Source: Butyrivibrio sp. CAG:318 (GTDB taxonomy: Bacteria; Bacillota; Clostridia; Lachnospirales; Lachnospiraceae). From it: a DNA stretch of 36,046 nucleotides. Of the stretch, positions 24,378 through 32,704 are shown piece by piece (positions within the stretch are counted from its first letter, which is position 1; each line of letters opens with the position of its first letter). A program made the translations under genes and the position numbers. Below the pieces are notes generated by a model that was not told the origin of the DNA, made no database searches, and saw nothing but the letters and a program-made list of their open reading frames with translations. The stretch spans positions 1 to 36,046 of the forward strand of contig FR889227.1 of the NCBI GenBank assembly GCA_000431815.1, read 5' to 3'.

Positions 24378-24421
24378 AAAAAGCATTGCCTTTCTCGAAT
24401 GTTCAATCAGACAATGCTTTT
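24378..24421 (-). terminator. intrinsic terminator after the GPH symporter gene
   Basis: AAAAGCATTG and CAATGCTTTT are a perfect 10-base inverted repeat (24379-24388 and 24412-24421) with a 23-base loop, 16 bases after the symporter stop. On the minus strand the right arm ends in a run of T. The A-rich other side means it may act in both directions. Confidence 0.7.
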
Positions 24422-24436
24422 CATTACATATAAACC

Positions 24437-25831
24437 TTAATACTCTGTTGCGTCTGTTACTTCATCAGACTTAATTCCCTTTTCAGCTTTCAATTTTTCA
24501 TTTACAGCTTCCACGTTCATTCTGGAAAGAACAATCATAATTAACACATCAAAGATCAATGGCAACCATAAATACATAAACTGCATCATATCAAGTGCTG
24601 ACTGCGGCTGTGTTGCATTTTTTCCGACATAACCACTAAGCTCTAATAACCAGCCACATACTGCAGTTCCGATTCCTCCACCAATCTTTACACCAAGTGA
24701 TGTACAAGAATACATAGTTCCGTCAATTCTCTTTCCCTGTGTCAGATAAGTATACTCTGAACAAGAAGCAATCACTGCGTTCATATCTCCCTGCCATGGG
24801 CCCTGTCCAAGTGCTGCAATGGCTGTAAATGCCAGCATAAGAGGAATACTTCCCATATATCCTGCTACAACAACCAACGCTCTGCCAATAACGGCAATGA
24901 TATATCCTCTGAGATTCAGCTTGTACATACCATTCCACTTGCCAACGAGTGTCGGAGTAAAGATAAGAGCTATAATAAGCGGGATATTCACCGCCCAGGC
25001 GAACTGACCAAAAAGATTCTTGTTCTTCAATACCCATGTCATGTAGTAGATGCCAGAACCGATCATGGCACCATAAAGCTGCTGTAAAATATATGTTCCA
25101 CAGATCATCATATAATACTTGTTCTTTACAAGAAGCTTAAATGCCTGAACCAGTCCATACTTTTCTTCATTTTCTTTTACTTCTTCCTCGTTAAGTTCCT
25201 CCTCCGGAAGCTCTTTTACGGAGAGCGCTGAGATTGTATTTACAATCAGACCGATAATTGCATAGATGATTGCTACCGTTCTCCATGCTGCTGCATCTCC
25301 GCCGCAGTAATCAACAAATTTTACGGTTACAGACTGGATCAAAAGGCTTGTAAAAAATGCGAAGATGAAACGATAAGATCCCATCTGCACACGCTCTTTA
25401 CTGTTCTTCGTAATCAAAGAAGTAAGTGCAGAATACGCAATATTATTTGCTGTATAGAACACACCATTTAACAATGTATATGCAATAAAGAACCATGCAT
25501 ATTGTGCTGTATTTCCCCAGCTTGTAGGAACTGCAAAACAACATACCAGTGTAATCGCACATCCAATGTAGCCGTAAAGCATCCACGGTTTCGCCTTACC
25601 CATCTTGTGGTGTGTCTTGTCAATCATCGAGCCAAAGAAAATGTCTGTAAATCCGTCAAACAGTTTGGAAACTGCGATCAACGTACCTACTATACCTGAT
25701 GCAAGTCCGACTGAATCCGTCAGATAAATCATCACAAAGGATGTTAAAAATGCATATACTACATTTCCTGCTATATCGCCGGATCCGTATCCGACTTTGT
25801 TATACCATTTTAAATACTTTTTTTCTTCCAT
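24437..25831 (-). CDS. GPH-family beta-galactoside:cation symporter
   Basis: 464-residue member of the glycoside-pentoside-hexuronide:cation symporter family (MelB/LacS type) with 12 predicted membrane helices. KVGYGSGDIAGNVVYAFLTS is the conserved first helix; FDGFTDIFFGSMIDKTHHKMGK carries the family Asp residues involved in cation and sugar binding, and KAKPWMLYG is the cytoplasmic R/K-x-x-P-W signature. No C-terminal PTS IIA-like domain is present, unlike streptococcal LacS. The start at 25831 is chosen because GAGGA lies 8 bases upstream; ORF extensions to 25876 have no ribosome site. It follows lacZ by 95 bases on the same strand, so lactose or a related beta-galactoside is the probable substrate. 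A terminator follows. Confidence 0.9.
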   Translation of the reverse strand: MEEKKYLKWYNKVGYGSGDIAGNVVYAFLTSFVMIYLTDSVGLASGIVGTLIAVSKLFDGFTDIFFGSMIDKTHHKMGKAKPWMLYGYIGCAITLVCCFAVPTSWGNTAQYAWFFIAYTLLNGVFYTANNIAYSALTSLITKNSKERVQMGSYRFIFAFFTSLLIQSVTVKFVDYCGGDAAAWRTVAIIYAIIGLIVNTISALSVKELPEEELNEEEVKENEEKYGLVQAFKLLVKNKYYMMICGTYILQQLYGAMIGSGIYYMTWVLKNKNLFGQFAWAVNIPLIIALIFTPTLVGKWNGMYKLNLRGYIIAVIGRALVVVAGYMGSIPLMLAFTAIAALGQGPWQGDMNAVIASCSEYTYLTQGKRIDGTMYSCTSLGVKIGGGIGTAVCGWLLELSGYVGKNATQPQSALDMMQFMYLWLPLIFDVLIMIVLSRMNVEAVNEKLKAEKGIKSDEVTDATEY

Positions 25832-25926
25832 AGAATCAATCCTCATCTTAATCATGTTTAGAATTTCATGTGTCAAACCGTCTGATGCCTATATTATTCT
25901 AAATGCTGTGTCAACGAGTTACATCA

Positions 25927-28900
25927 TTATCCTTTCACATACGGAACCAGTGTAAACCGGAACCGGAATAATCTATCATCAAATCTGTATGCTTCTAACA
26001 CGTCTGGTCCGCAGCTGTTAGAGCCTATTCCATTCTGTGCATAATCAAGACAGAATACCGTACTGTCCGATTCTATCAGTTCATAGTTATGTGCCTTTTC
26101 TTCCAGCTCCTCCTGTGTATAGAAGGACGCATTGAATGAAAATGTATCTTCCTCTGCAACGGCAGTGATACCGTACTGGCTGTTGCCAAGCTCCACATAA
26201 TCGCAGTCGTAGTGACTTCCGTTTTCCTGTGGGCGGATATAGTCCTCATGCATATCGGAGACCTTCAGACGATACAATCCGTGGCTTGCTGCTCTATGCT
26301 TGTCCCGGTAGCTTTCCTGCGGTCCCATACCGAAGAACCCCGCATCTGTAAGTTTCTTATCTAAGAACATCCGCACACCAAATCTTGGAAGATCCGGGAA
26401 CTCCTCATCCTTTTTCACTGCGATATCCGCTCCAATTCTTCCAGCTGCGTCAATCGTCCATGTGAGCATCACATCAAGAATCTTCTGCACGGTTGGAGCT
26501 ACAACCGAAGCCTGACTTACAACAGTTACTCCATGCTTTCCCTGAATCACCTCTGACTTATATGCTCTTGTATATGCTTCATTGTAGTGTGCTTTCTTCC
26601 ACTCCGCCTTGATATACATATCATTATCCGTCGGTGCTCTCCAGATATTCAGTTCCATCGGGAGATTGAGATATTCTCTGCCTGCAAATGTTAAGCTGTC
26701 AAAGAGCGCTGTCCGTTTGTTGATCCTATAGAAAAACTCTCGTCCTTTTATGTTGATCTGTGTATCATTTTCCTGCACCTGAATACCCGTATCAGGCACT
26801 TTCTTTGTAAGCCAGCCTACTGCCTGCTGATTCTTTGCGCCCTTACTGCTTACATCTATCTCATCAAAGCCTAAGACATACGCCTTGGAAAGAAGCGGGA
26901 TGTCCTTCTTCAGCTTATAGAACAGCTTCAGATATACCTTTCCATTCTCCGGAATTGAAAGCTTTAAAGTTGTGCTTCCATCACAATGCGGTAAAATGGA
27001 TACTTCGGAAAGCTTCCCCTTCCCGATTACAAGCCCATCCTGTGACAGCTCATAGGTAATCTCTGCATAATCCTTCAGATCATCAAAATCCATATAGTTG
27101 TGAAGCACTAATTCTCCACTTGCTGCATCATACGATACTACTCTTGCCGGGCGGTATACATTCTTGTACTCCAAAAGTCCGGTGTGTATCCTTCTGTCCG
27201 GATATACCAGACCATCCATACAGAAGTTGCCGTCATGGATTACTTCGCCATGATCGCCGCCATAGGCATAGATTGTCTTGCCATTTTCGGCTACACCATG
27301 GGCGATTGCATGATCGCACCACTCCCATACGAAACCACCGCACATCTTATCCTCTGCCTGTATCATCTGGAAATAATCTTCAAAATCTCCGGGACCATTT
27401 CCCATACTGTGGCAGTATTCCACCAGAAGGAATGGTTTGCTGCCATCCTTTTCCAAATATTCCTCTATCTCAGTAAGTGCCGGATACATACGGCTGTATA
27501 AGTCAAGATTCCCGTAATCATAGGTTACATCGTAATTGCGGTATCTGGCACTCTCATACTGCGTGATACGTTGCGAATCAAATTCCTTTGTCCATGCCAG
27601 AGCCTTCTCAAAGTTGCAGCCATAAGCGCTTTCATTTCCCATAGACCACATCACGATACAAAACCGATTCTTGTCACGCTCCACCATCAGCTTCACACGG
27701 TCAACAATCGCAGCTTCCCATACCGGATCATCTGCTATCTTCTCATTCCAACGCTTAAAGCGGTTGTAATCCGTATCATCTTTTCGATACAGCATAAATG
27801 GTCCGTGTGCTTCGATATCTGCCTCATCAATCACCATAAATCCATAGCGCTCGCACATTTCATAGAAAAATGGTGCATTTGGATAATGGCTGGAACGAAT
27901 GGCATTGAAGTTGTGCTGCTTCATCAGGGTAAGGTCTGTCTTGATCTGCTCCATGCTGATTGTAAATCCGGTGACCGGATCGGAGTCATGGCGGTTCACA
28001 CCACGGAATTTAATCTTCTGTCCATTTAAGTAGATTACCTGATTCTTGATCTCAATCTTGCGGAGTGCTATATGGTCTACGATTACCTCCTGCTCCGTCT
28101 CCAGAATAATCGTATACAGATACGGATTCTCTGTATTCCAGAGTGTGTAATCTACAATCTCAAAAGTCGATTCTCCACTCCCAGGAATAACACCCTCGGA
28201 AACAACTGCTCCATTCTTATCCTCGAGCTTTACCCGAACCTCTGTCGGCTCGTAAAATGCTGCTGTAAGATTTATCCTTGCAATGTCTGAATCTAATTGT
28301 GTTGTAATGCGATAATCACGGATTCCCTTTTCCGGACGTTTTAAGAGATACACATCACGGAAGATTCCGCTCATACGGAACTTGTCCTGATCTTCAAGGT
28401 ACGAACCGTCGCACCACTTCATCACAAGCACAGAAATCCGGTTCTCTCCTTCCCGCAATACATCTGTCACATCAAACTCACTGGTCATGTGGCTCACCTG
28501 ACTGTAGCCTACATATGTGCCGTTTAACCATACATAAAAGCAGCTATCCACACCTTCAAAGTTAAGATATGCCTTTGGTGCTGCAGCATCCTTTGCATAG
28601 TCAAAGGTATGCACATAAGCTCCACATGGAATATCCTGTGGCACATATGGCGGATCAAACGGAAATGGATAACGGATATTTGTGTATTGGTGTGTATCAT
28701 AACCTGCCATCTGCCATACGCTCGGAACCTTGATCTCGTCAAAGCCCTCAACCGAATAACCATCCTCATAAAAGGCATCCTTCACATCATAGATGCTGTC
28801 AAAATACTGAAACTTCCATGTACCATTCAAAAGCTGCATTCTGTCTGACAGCTCTCTGTGCTCTACCAGGTCATCCATCCGCTTGGAAGCCGGCATGTAA

Positions 28901-28968
28901 TAAGCTCTCGCCGGCATCGTATTATCATGTAATACACTTAAGTCCTCATAGTAACGTGGCACGATCAT
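25927..28968 (-). CDS. lacZ: beta-galactosidase, glycoside hydrolase family 2
   Basis: 1013 residues with the five-domain LacZ architecture: an N-terminal jelly-roll sugar-binding domain (about 45-215), two Ig-like domains, a TIM barrel (about 325-610) and the beta-sandwich Bgal_small_N domain at the C-terminus. The acid/base Glu is in IVMWSMGNESAYG, the nucleophile Glu is in FLLVEYCHSMGNGPGD, and GVNRHDSDP and WEWCDHAI are further active-site blocks. Length matches E. coli LacZ (1023). The start at 28968 (MIVPRYYEDLSVLHDN) is used because GGAGG sits 8 bases upstream; the same frame runs 18 codons further without a ribosome site. It hydrolyses lactose in the cytoplasm after uptake by the adjacent symporter; there is no signal peptide. 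Confidence 0.97.
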   Translation of the reverse strand: MIVPRYYEDLSVLHDNTMPARAYYMPASKRMDDLVEHRELSDRMQLLNGTWKFQYFDSIYDVKDAFYEDGYSVEGFDEIKVPSVWQMAGYDTHQYTNIRYPFPFDPPYVPQDIPCGAYVHTFDYAKDAAAPKAYLNFEGVDSCFYVWLNGTYVGYSQVSHMTSEFDVTDVLREGENRISVLVMKWCDGSYLEDQDKFRMSGIFRDVYLLKRPEKGIRDYRITTQLDSDIARINLTAAFYEPTEVRVKLEDKNGAVVSEGVIPGSGESTFEIVDYTLWNTENPYLYTIILETEQEVIVDHIALRKIEIKNQVIYLNGQKIKFRGVNRHDSDPVTGFTISMEQIKTDLTLMKQHNFNAIRSSHYPNAPFFYEMCERYGFMVIDEADIEAHGPFMLYRKDDTDYNRFKRWNEKIADDPVWEAAIVDRVKLMVERDKNRFCIVMWSMGNESAYGCNFEKALAWTKEFDSQRITQYESARYRNYDVTYDYGNLDLYSRMYPALTEIEEYLEKDGSKPFLLVEYCHSMGNGPGDFEDYFQMIQAEDKMCGGFVWEWCDHAIAHGVAENGKTIYAYGGDHGEVIHDGNFCMDGLVYPDRRIHTGLLEYKNVYRPARVVSYDAASGELVLHNYMDFDDLKDYAEITYELSQDGLVIGKGKLSEVSILPHCDGSTTLKLSIPENGKVYLKLFYKLKKDIPLLSKAYVLGFDEIDVSSKGAKNQQAVGWLTKKVPDTGIQVQENDTQINIKGREFFYRINKRTALFDSLTFAGREYLNLPMELNIWRAPTDNDMYIKAEWKKAHYNEAYTRAYKSEVIQGKHGVTVVSQASVVAPTVQKILDVMLTWTIDAAGRIGADIAVKKDEEFPDLPRFGVRMFLDKKLTDAGFFGMGPQESYRDKHRAASHGLYRLKVSDMHEDYIRPQENGSHYDCDYVELGNSQYGITAVAEEDTFSFNASFYTQEELEEKAHNYELIESDSTVFCLDYAQNGIGSNSCGPDVLEAYRFDDRLFRFRFTLVPYVKG

Positions 28969-29079
28969 AAATAATCCTCCTTCGTTCATATAGTTTATAC
29001 ACTTTTTTGTTGTTTGTAACACTGCTAACAGTTTTCTCCTTACTGTCTGCTTTTTTTCCTTCTCGCTTTTGTTAGCTTT

Positions 29080-29108
29080 ATATTACCTTAATCCATTCCT
29101 TATGTCTA
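29080..29108 (-). promoter_or_regulatory. predicted promoter of the lacZ-symporter operon
   Basis: On the minus strand TAGACA (29108-29103, 5/6) and TAATAT (29085-29080, 4/6) are 17 bases apart, about 110 bases upstream of the lacZ start. The -35 is 10 bases from the -35 of the divergent regulator promoter, so one bound regulator could control both. Confidence 0.55.
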
Positions 29109-29118
29109 TAAACTAGAA

Positions 29119-29147
29119 TGGACAAAATATGCACAAAATGGTACAAT
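29119..29147 (+). promoter_or_regulatory. predicted promoter of the AraC-type regulator gene, with a direct repeat
   Basis: TGGACA (29119-29124, 5/6) and TACAAT (29142-29147, 5/6) are 17 bases apart, 33 bases before the ATG at 29180. The spacer contains the direct repeat ACAAAAT at 29122 and 29133 (11-base period), the kind of half-site pair AraC-type proteins recognise. Confidence 0.55.
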
Positions 29148-29179
29148 AATCCCATCAATCAGAAAAGGAGTGCTGCCCT

Positions 29180-30046
29180 ATGTACATGAACACCGGTTAT
29201 TTGAACCGTTCACATATGGATTTTAAGGATAAAAGCCGACCACTGATTGTCGGTAGCTGCGGAATCTATCGTTTGTCTGAGCGCCCAAAGATGCCAACCT
29301 ATCGCCCAAGAGGACGTGTTGATTTTCAGATTATATATATTGCAGCCGGATGCGGACATTTTCATTTTGATACTGTTGATAACGAAACAATTGTTCCCGC
29401 TGGTAACATTGTCATATTCCGTCCAAAAGAGCTTCAGAAATATGAATACTATGGGAAAGATAAGACAGAAGTCTACTGGATTCATTTTACTGGAAGTGAT
29501 GTAAAAAATATCCTAAGAAAATATGGTTTTCCAGATAACGAGAGAATATTCCCGGTTGGTACATCCATGGAATATGAGCGTATATTTAAGAGAATTATTA
29601 TAGAATTACAACGTTGTCAGGATAACTACGAAGAAATGCTCACATTATTGCTCCGTCATCTTCTGATCATATTCCAACGTGAGCTTACCAGAGAGCAGGT
29701 CTTAAAAAATGAATATCTCGACCACGAGATGGATACCGCCGTGACATATTTTAACGAAAATTATAACCGTGATATCAATATAGAAGAGTATGCGACATCC
29801 AAGGGGATGAGCGTCAGTTGGTTCATACGAAGCTTCAAGAAGTTCACGGGTTCTACTCCTATGCAGTTTATTGTTGCGCTCCGTGTCAACAACGCACAGG
29901 TCTTGCTTGAGACAACCAACTATTCCATCAATGAAATATCTAAGATTGTAGGCTACGATAACCAGCTCTATTTCAGCCGATTATTTCACAAGCTGAAGGG
30001 ATTTTCTCCGAGGGAATATCGGAAAACCAGAAAGTCGGAAATATAA
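29180..30046 (+). CDS. AraC family transcriptional regulator of the lac operon
   Basis: 288 residues. The N-terminal cupin-like sensing domain (about 25-150) shows YRPRGRVDFQIIYIAAGCGH and IVPAGNIVIFRPKELQKYEYY, the usual AraC_binding pattern. The C-terminal HTH_18 domain (about 185-285) has two helix-turn-helix units: INIEEYATSKGMSVSWFIRS and YSINEISKIVGYDNQLYFSR, ending in the signature FHKLKGFSPREYRK. AAGGAG is about 10 bases upstream of the ATG. It is divergent from lacZ across 211 bases containing both promoters, so sugar-dependent activation of lacZ and the symporter is the natural reading. A MATE-type gene remnant follows directly. Confidence 0.93.
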   Translation: MYMNTGYLNRSHMDFKDKSRPLIVGSCGIYRLSERPKMPTYRPRGRVDFQIIYIAAGCGHFHFDTVDNETIVPAGNIVIFRPKELQKYEYYGKDKTEVYWIHFTGSDVKNILRKYGFPDNERIFPVGTSMEYERIFKRIIIELQRCQDNYEEMLTLLLRHLLIIFQRELTREQVLKNEYLDHEMDTAVTYFNENYNRDINIEEYATSKGMSVSWFIRSFKKFTGSTPMQFIVALRVNNAQVLLETTNYSINEISKIVGYDNQLYFSRLFHKLKGFSPREYRKTRKSEI

Positions 30047-30051
30047 CCCAA

Positions 30052-30150
30052 ATCCTGTTACAGTTTTCCGTACCTCTCCTGGTCGGCAGATATTTAGGTT
30101 TCAAGGCTCTCGGAGCTGTTGGTTCTGTAGGCATGATAGAGGTAAAGTAG
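30052..30150 (+). pseudogene. deleted remnant of a MATE transporter N-terminus
   Basis: An open segment without its own start reads ILLQFSVPLLVGRYLGFKAL and then GAVGSVGMIEVK before TAG. The first part fits the MATE opening (FxxPLLLGNLFQQ...), the second fits VGRxxGxxALxAVGS, but the roughly 20 residues that should lie between them (from the first helix to the VGR motif) are missing. Similarity is lost after about GSVG (30136), which may be the junction with inserted DNA. It follows the regulator stop by 5 bases. Confidence 0.45.
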
Positions 30151-30635
30151 CTGCGACGTATAAGAAACTTGCAAAGGAGGTCATTCCAAAAGATTCAAAT
30201 GATAACATCGACTACACATATATTACAGCATTCATAAAAGCACAAGAAAAATTATCAATTAAGAGTGTTATTGATTGGAAAGCCCTTGCATTTGTTACTA
30301 ATCTTAATGTTGAACTAAATAATTATTTTTTTGAGAACAAACCACTATCCCAAAACTCCTCAATTGTTCGCATGGTTGGTTCAAGGCGAGCCAATAATAC
30401 GATGGGAATATATACAAATGATTTACACACAAAGCTTATTAAATCACTTGATTCTGGTCTGATTTCAAATTATTCACCATCATATATTCCTAAATTACGA
30501 GCTATTGATATAGAAGCTCAAGAATGGAAAGCGAATTACAACGAAGCAGTTAGTCTATATAAGGAATTAACAGAGTGCTATCGTTTATCACTCTACAAAT
30601 CAGATGGCACTTTTTATATTGCAAGTTGCTTATAA
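30135..30635 (+). pseudogene. 5'-truncated gene of unknown function
   Basis: One frame is open across this stretch and has protein-like content: KVAATYKKLAKEVIPKDSND, DYTYITAFIKAQEKLSIKSV, IDWKALAFVTNLNVELNNYF, then SIVRMVGSRRANNTMGIYTN and IDIEAQEWKANYNEAVSLYK to the TAA at 30633. There is no start codon with a ribosome site at its head; the first internal ATG is at 30372, which would give only 87 residues and also lacks a ribosome site. I do not recognise the family. It abuts the MATE remnant, so its 5' end was probably lost when the adjacent DNA was joined. It is convergent with the defence operon, sharing the terminator at 30642-30661. Confidence 0.5.
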
Positions 30636-30641
30636 AAAACA

Positions 30642-30661
30642 AGGAGGGATAATTCCCTCCT
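30642..30661 (-). terminator. intrinsic terminator of the AIPR operon (bidirectional)
   Basis: AGGAGGGA and TCCCTCCT are a perfect 8-base inverted repeat with the 4-base loop TAAT. On the minus strand it is followed by TGTTTTTTATA, a good T-run, 5 bases after the stop of the 43-residue gene. On the plus strand the tail is weaker, but it lies right after the 30635 stop. Confidence 0.8.
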
Positions 30662-30665
30662 CAAA

Positions 30666-30797
30666 TTATTTTCCACATATTATGCCAATATTTTTCTTTA
30701 GAAACAGTATTTCTAAAACTGGATAATCTTGATAGCTTTCAAGCACTGGATAATGTCTCTTAAGCGAGACAATATAATCTTTAATAAATGTACTCAT
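30666..30797 (-). CDS. small protein of 43 residues, unknown function
   Basis: ATG at 30797 with GGAGG 6-7 bases upstream, 17 bases after the AIPR stop, ending at a TAA just before a terminator. The product reads MSTFIKDYIVSLKRHYPVLE, then SYQDYPVLEILFLKKNIGII and CGK. It is amphipathic with a short hydrophobic patch (VLEILFL, IGIIC) and a basic character. The tight spacing, strong ribosome site and terminator make it a genuine member of the operon. I do not recognise a family; roles as a regulator, antitoxin or cofactor of the upstream AIPR/restriction proteins are all possible. Confidence 0.7.
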   Translation of the reverse strand: MSTFIKDYIVSLKRHYPVLESYQDYPVLEILFLKKNIGIICGK

Positions 30798-30814
30798 AGA
30801 AAATCCTCCACACT

Positions 30815-32683
30815 TTACTCTTCGCCTTCGTCCAAGTCATCTTTTTCAATATCATCTACAAATTCGACATCAGCATCTGAATTATAATAAATTTCAAGTA
30901 TATTGTTGTATGCATTTTTCGACCCGTAAAGATTTGAACTTTTTGAAATATCCGAATATTTCTTCAACACTTCACATGCAACAGAGAAAGCCTTATCTAA
31001 TGTTCCCTGCGTATGACTTTTCAATTTATTAAACAAAAACGATCTAGCCATTAAACCTTTATCAACAACTTCTTCATTTTTATTTATGTGCTTGGTATTT
31101 GTTTTTTCATACTCAGCATTAAATTCTGGGTCATAATCAGAATAAACCAACTTAATTAGTGCTGTAATATAATACCTTGCATCTTTTAAGTACTTATATT
31201 GTTTATCAATTACAGAATTATCCTTTTTCGCATTTTTCATCTTCGTTATTTTTTTATCTACGAAAGAATATACACCATATGCATTATACAAATCTCTATA
31301 ATCCAAATTGTCATTAAATATTTTATCATATACATTTGCATCAGATGAAAATATTGTGCCTGGTGCAGTTCTAGCCAAATGTGGATTCTGTAGGCAAAAT
31401 GCAACATATGCTTGAGCCATATCCTCATTGGTTACAATCCGGCTTGCCTCTCGATCAATTTTTTCAAATTCTCCCCTTTTTCTTTCATATATAACATCCG
31501 TATTCCTTAATAGATCATAATATATATCTCTCTGTATTATATCGTTACTATGATAATCTCTTGGTTCAATAGGAGTTTGAGTATTGGTAAATTGAATAAT
31601 GTCCTGCTCAAGTCGAGGATCATCTACCACTATTAATTTCATCGAAATTATCAATTTCTCTGCCATTTCTTTTCTCTTTTTTTTACTTGAGTTCTTATAG
31701 GCTTCTACAATTGATTTTACAGTCTGTGCTCCGTTAATTATTTGTATTCCCGATACTGAAATCTTCTTTGAATTCTTTTCATAATACGGATATACTTTCT
31801 TTGTAATTGCTGTTATTCCATTATTAAATCCAAAAAAATTACCAGGTTCATTCGAAGCACTTTCTTCCATTCTCTGATTCACTGAAACAGTTAATGGATT
31901 TCTTACATTTTTCAAGAACAATCTTGTTCCAAATTTTTCATAAAGTTCAAAAACATGATCTGCCCCTAAAAGAAAAATGAACGTATTGTCAGGCTTTACC
32001 ACCAAATCACCATTTTTTCTAATTGAAATCGTAATTTTCCCATTAATTGGATCAATATTTTCTAATGGATTATCTGTCACATATCCTCGCATATTGCAAT
32101 CAATATATGTATTTTTCATAGAAATAATATCAAATATTTGGGTATCAACCAGTGGACTATGAATATATTCATCTAATTCTTGTATCCGAAAGTCTTTGTC
32201 TGTAACACATAATGCTACAAGCAAAAACCTTACTCTACCATTATTGTCAACATGCTGTTGAAGCTTTTTATACATATCATTAAACTTCTTATTGTTTGGA
32301 GATTCAGCTTTTTGATGTTTAATCATCATATTAAAATCCGTCAAACATGATTTATAGATATTTGTCATTCCATTACTTTCGGAACAATTTTTTCTAGAAA
32401 ACCACTTAGCTTGTACGATATAAAAAACTTCTTCATCCTTCTCTTTATTGGAAAATATTAAATCACAAGAGTTGTCATCATCACCATCGACGATATATGG
32501 CTTCCATTTATTAATTTGAGTAATCTCATTTTTTAGATTGTTTTCCAAAAACCAAAGTAGAAAACCATAAGACTTTCTACTGTTGATCTCATTCATATTT
32601 TTTAATGTTTCTTCTTCCGAATACTTATCCAATAATGTATCTATCTCAGAATCCACAATATCATAGAAATCTAAGTTATTCAT
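30815..32683 (-). CDS. AIPR family abortive-infection protein with N-terminal nuclease-like motif
   Basis: 622 residues. The AIPR core (PF10592 type, about 230-560) is recognisable from FFGFNNGITAI (283-293), SGIQIINGAQTVKSIVEAYK (311-330) and IIQFTNTQTPIEPRDYHSND (362-381). The N-terminal 120 residues look like a PD-(D/E)xK domain: Asp74 in SCDLIF followed by Gln91-Ala-Lys93 in YIVQAKWFS, resembling the D...QxK of Mrr-type nucleases. AIPR proteins are linked by genetics to phage resistance and occur beside restriction-modification genes. A GGAGG site precedes the ATG. It follows the methyltransferase by 21 bases and ends with an acidic tail (DDIEKDDLDEGEE). It may be a nuclease that acts when the adjacent restriction system is perturbed; this is inference. 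Confidence 0.88.
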   Translation of the reverse strand: MNNLDFYDIVDSEIDTLLDKYSEEETLKNMNEINSRKSYGFLLWFLENNLKNEITQINKWKPYIVDGDDDNSCDLIFSNKEKDEEVFYIVQAKWFSRKNCSESNGMTNIYKSCLTDFNMMIKHQKAESPNNKKFNDMYKKLQQHVDNNGRVRFLLVALCVTDKDFRIQELDEYIHSPLVDTQIFDIISMKNTYIDCNMRGYVTDNPLENIDPINGKITISIRKNGDLVVKPDNTFIFLLGADHVFELYEKFGTRLFLKNVRNPLTVSVNQRMEESASNEPGNFFGFNNGITAITKKVYPYYEKNSKKISVSGIQIINGAQTVKSIVEAYKNSSKKKRKEMAEKLIISMKLIVVDDPRLEQDIIQFTNTQTPIEPRDYHSNDIIQRDIYYDLLRNTDVIYERKRGEFEKIDREASRIVTNEDMAQAYVAFCLQNPHLARTAPGTIFSSDANVYDKIFNDNLDYRDLYNAYGVYSFVDKKITKMKNAKKDNSVIDKQYKYLKDARYYITALIKLVYSDYDPEFNAEYEKTNTKHINKNEEVVDKGLMARSFLFNKLKSHTQGTLDKAFSVACEVLKKYSDISKSSNLYGSKNAYNNILEIYYNSDADVEFVDDIEKDDLDEGEE

Positions 32684-32704
32684 ACGTAAAATTCCTCCAT
32701 TCCA

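Noticed and set aside
25837..25876. Longer N-terminus for the GPH symporter starting at 25876
   Set aside because: No ribosome site at the earlier ATGs; the GAGGA-supported ATG at 25831 gives the usual family start.
30174..30201. A perfect AAGGAGGT ribosome-site match followed by an ATG at 30199
   Set aside because: The ATG frame stops after 12 codons, and the AGGAGG arises from Lys-Glu-Val codons in the open frame of the truncated gene.
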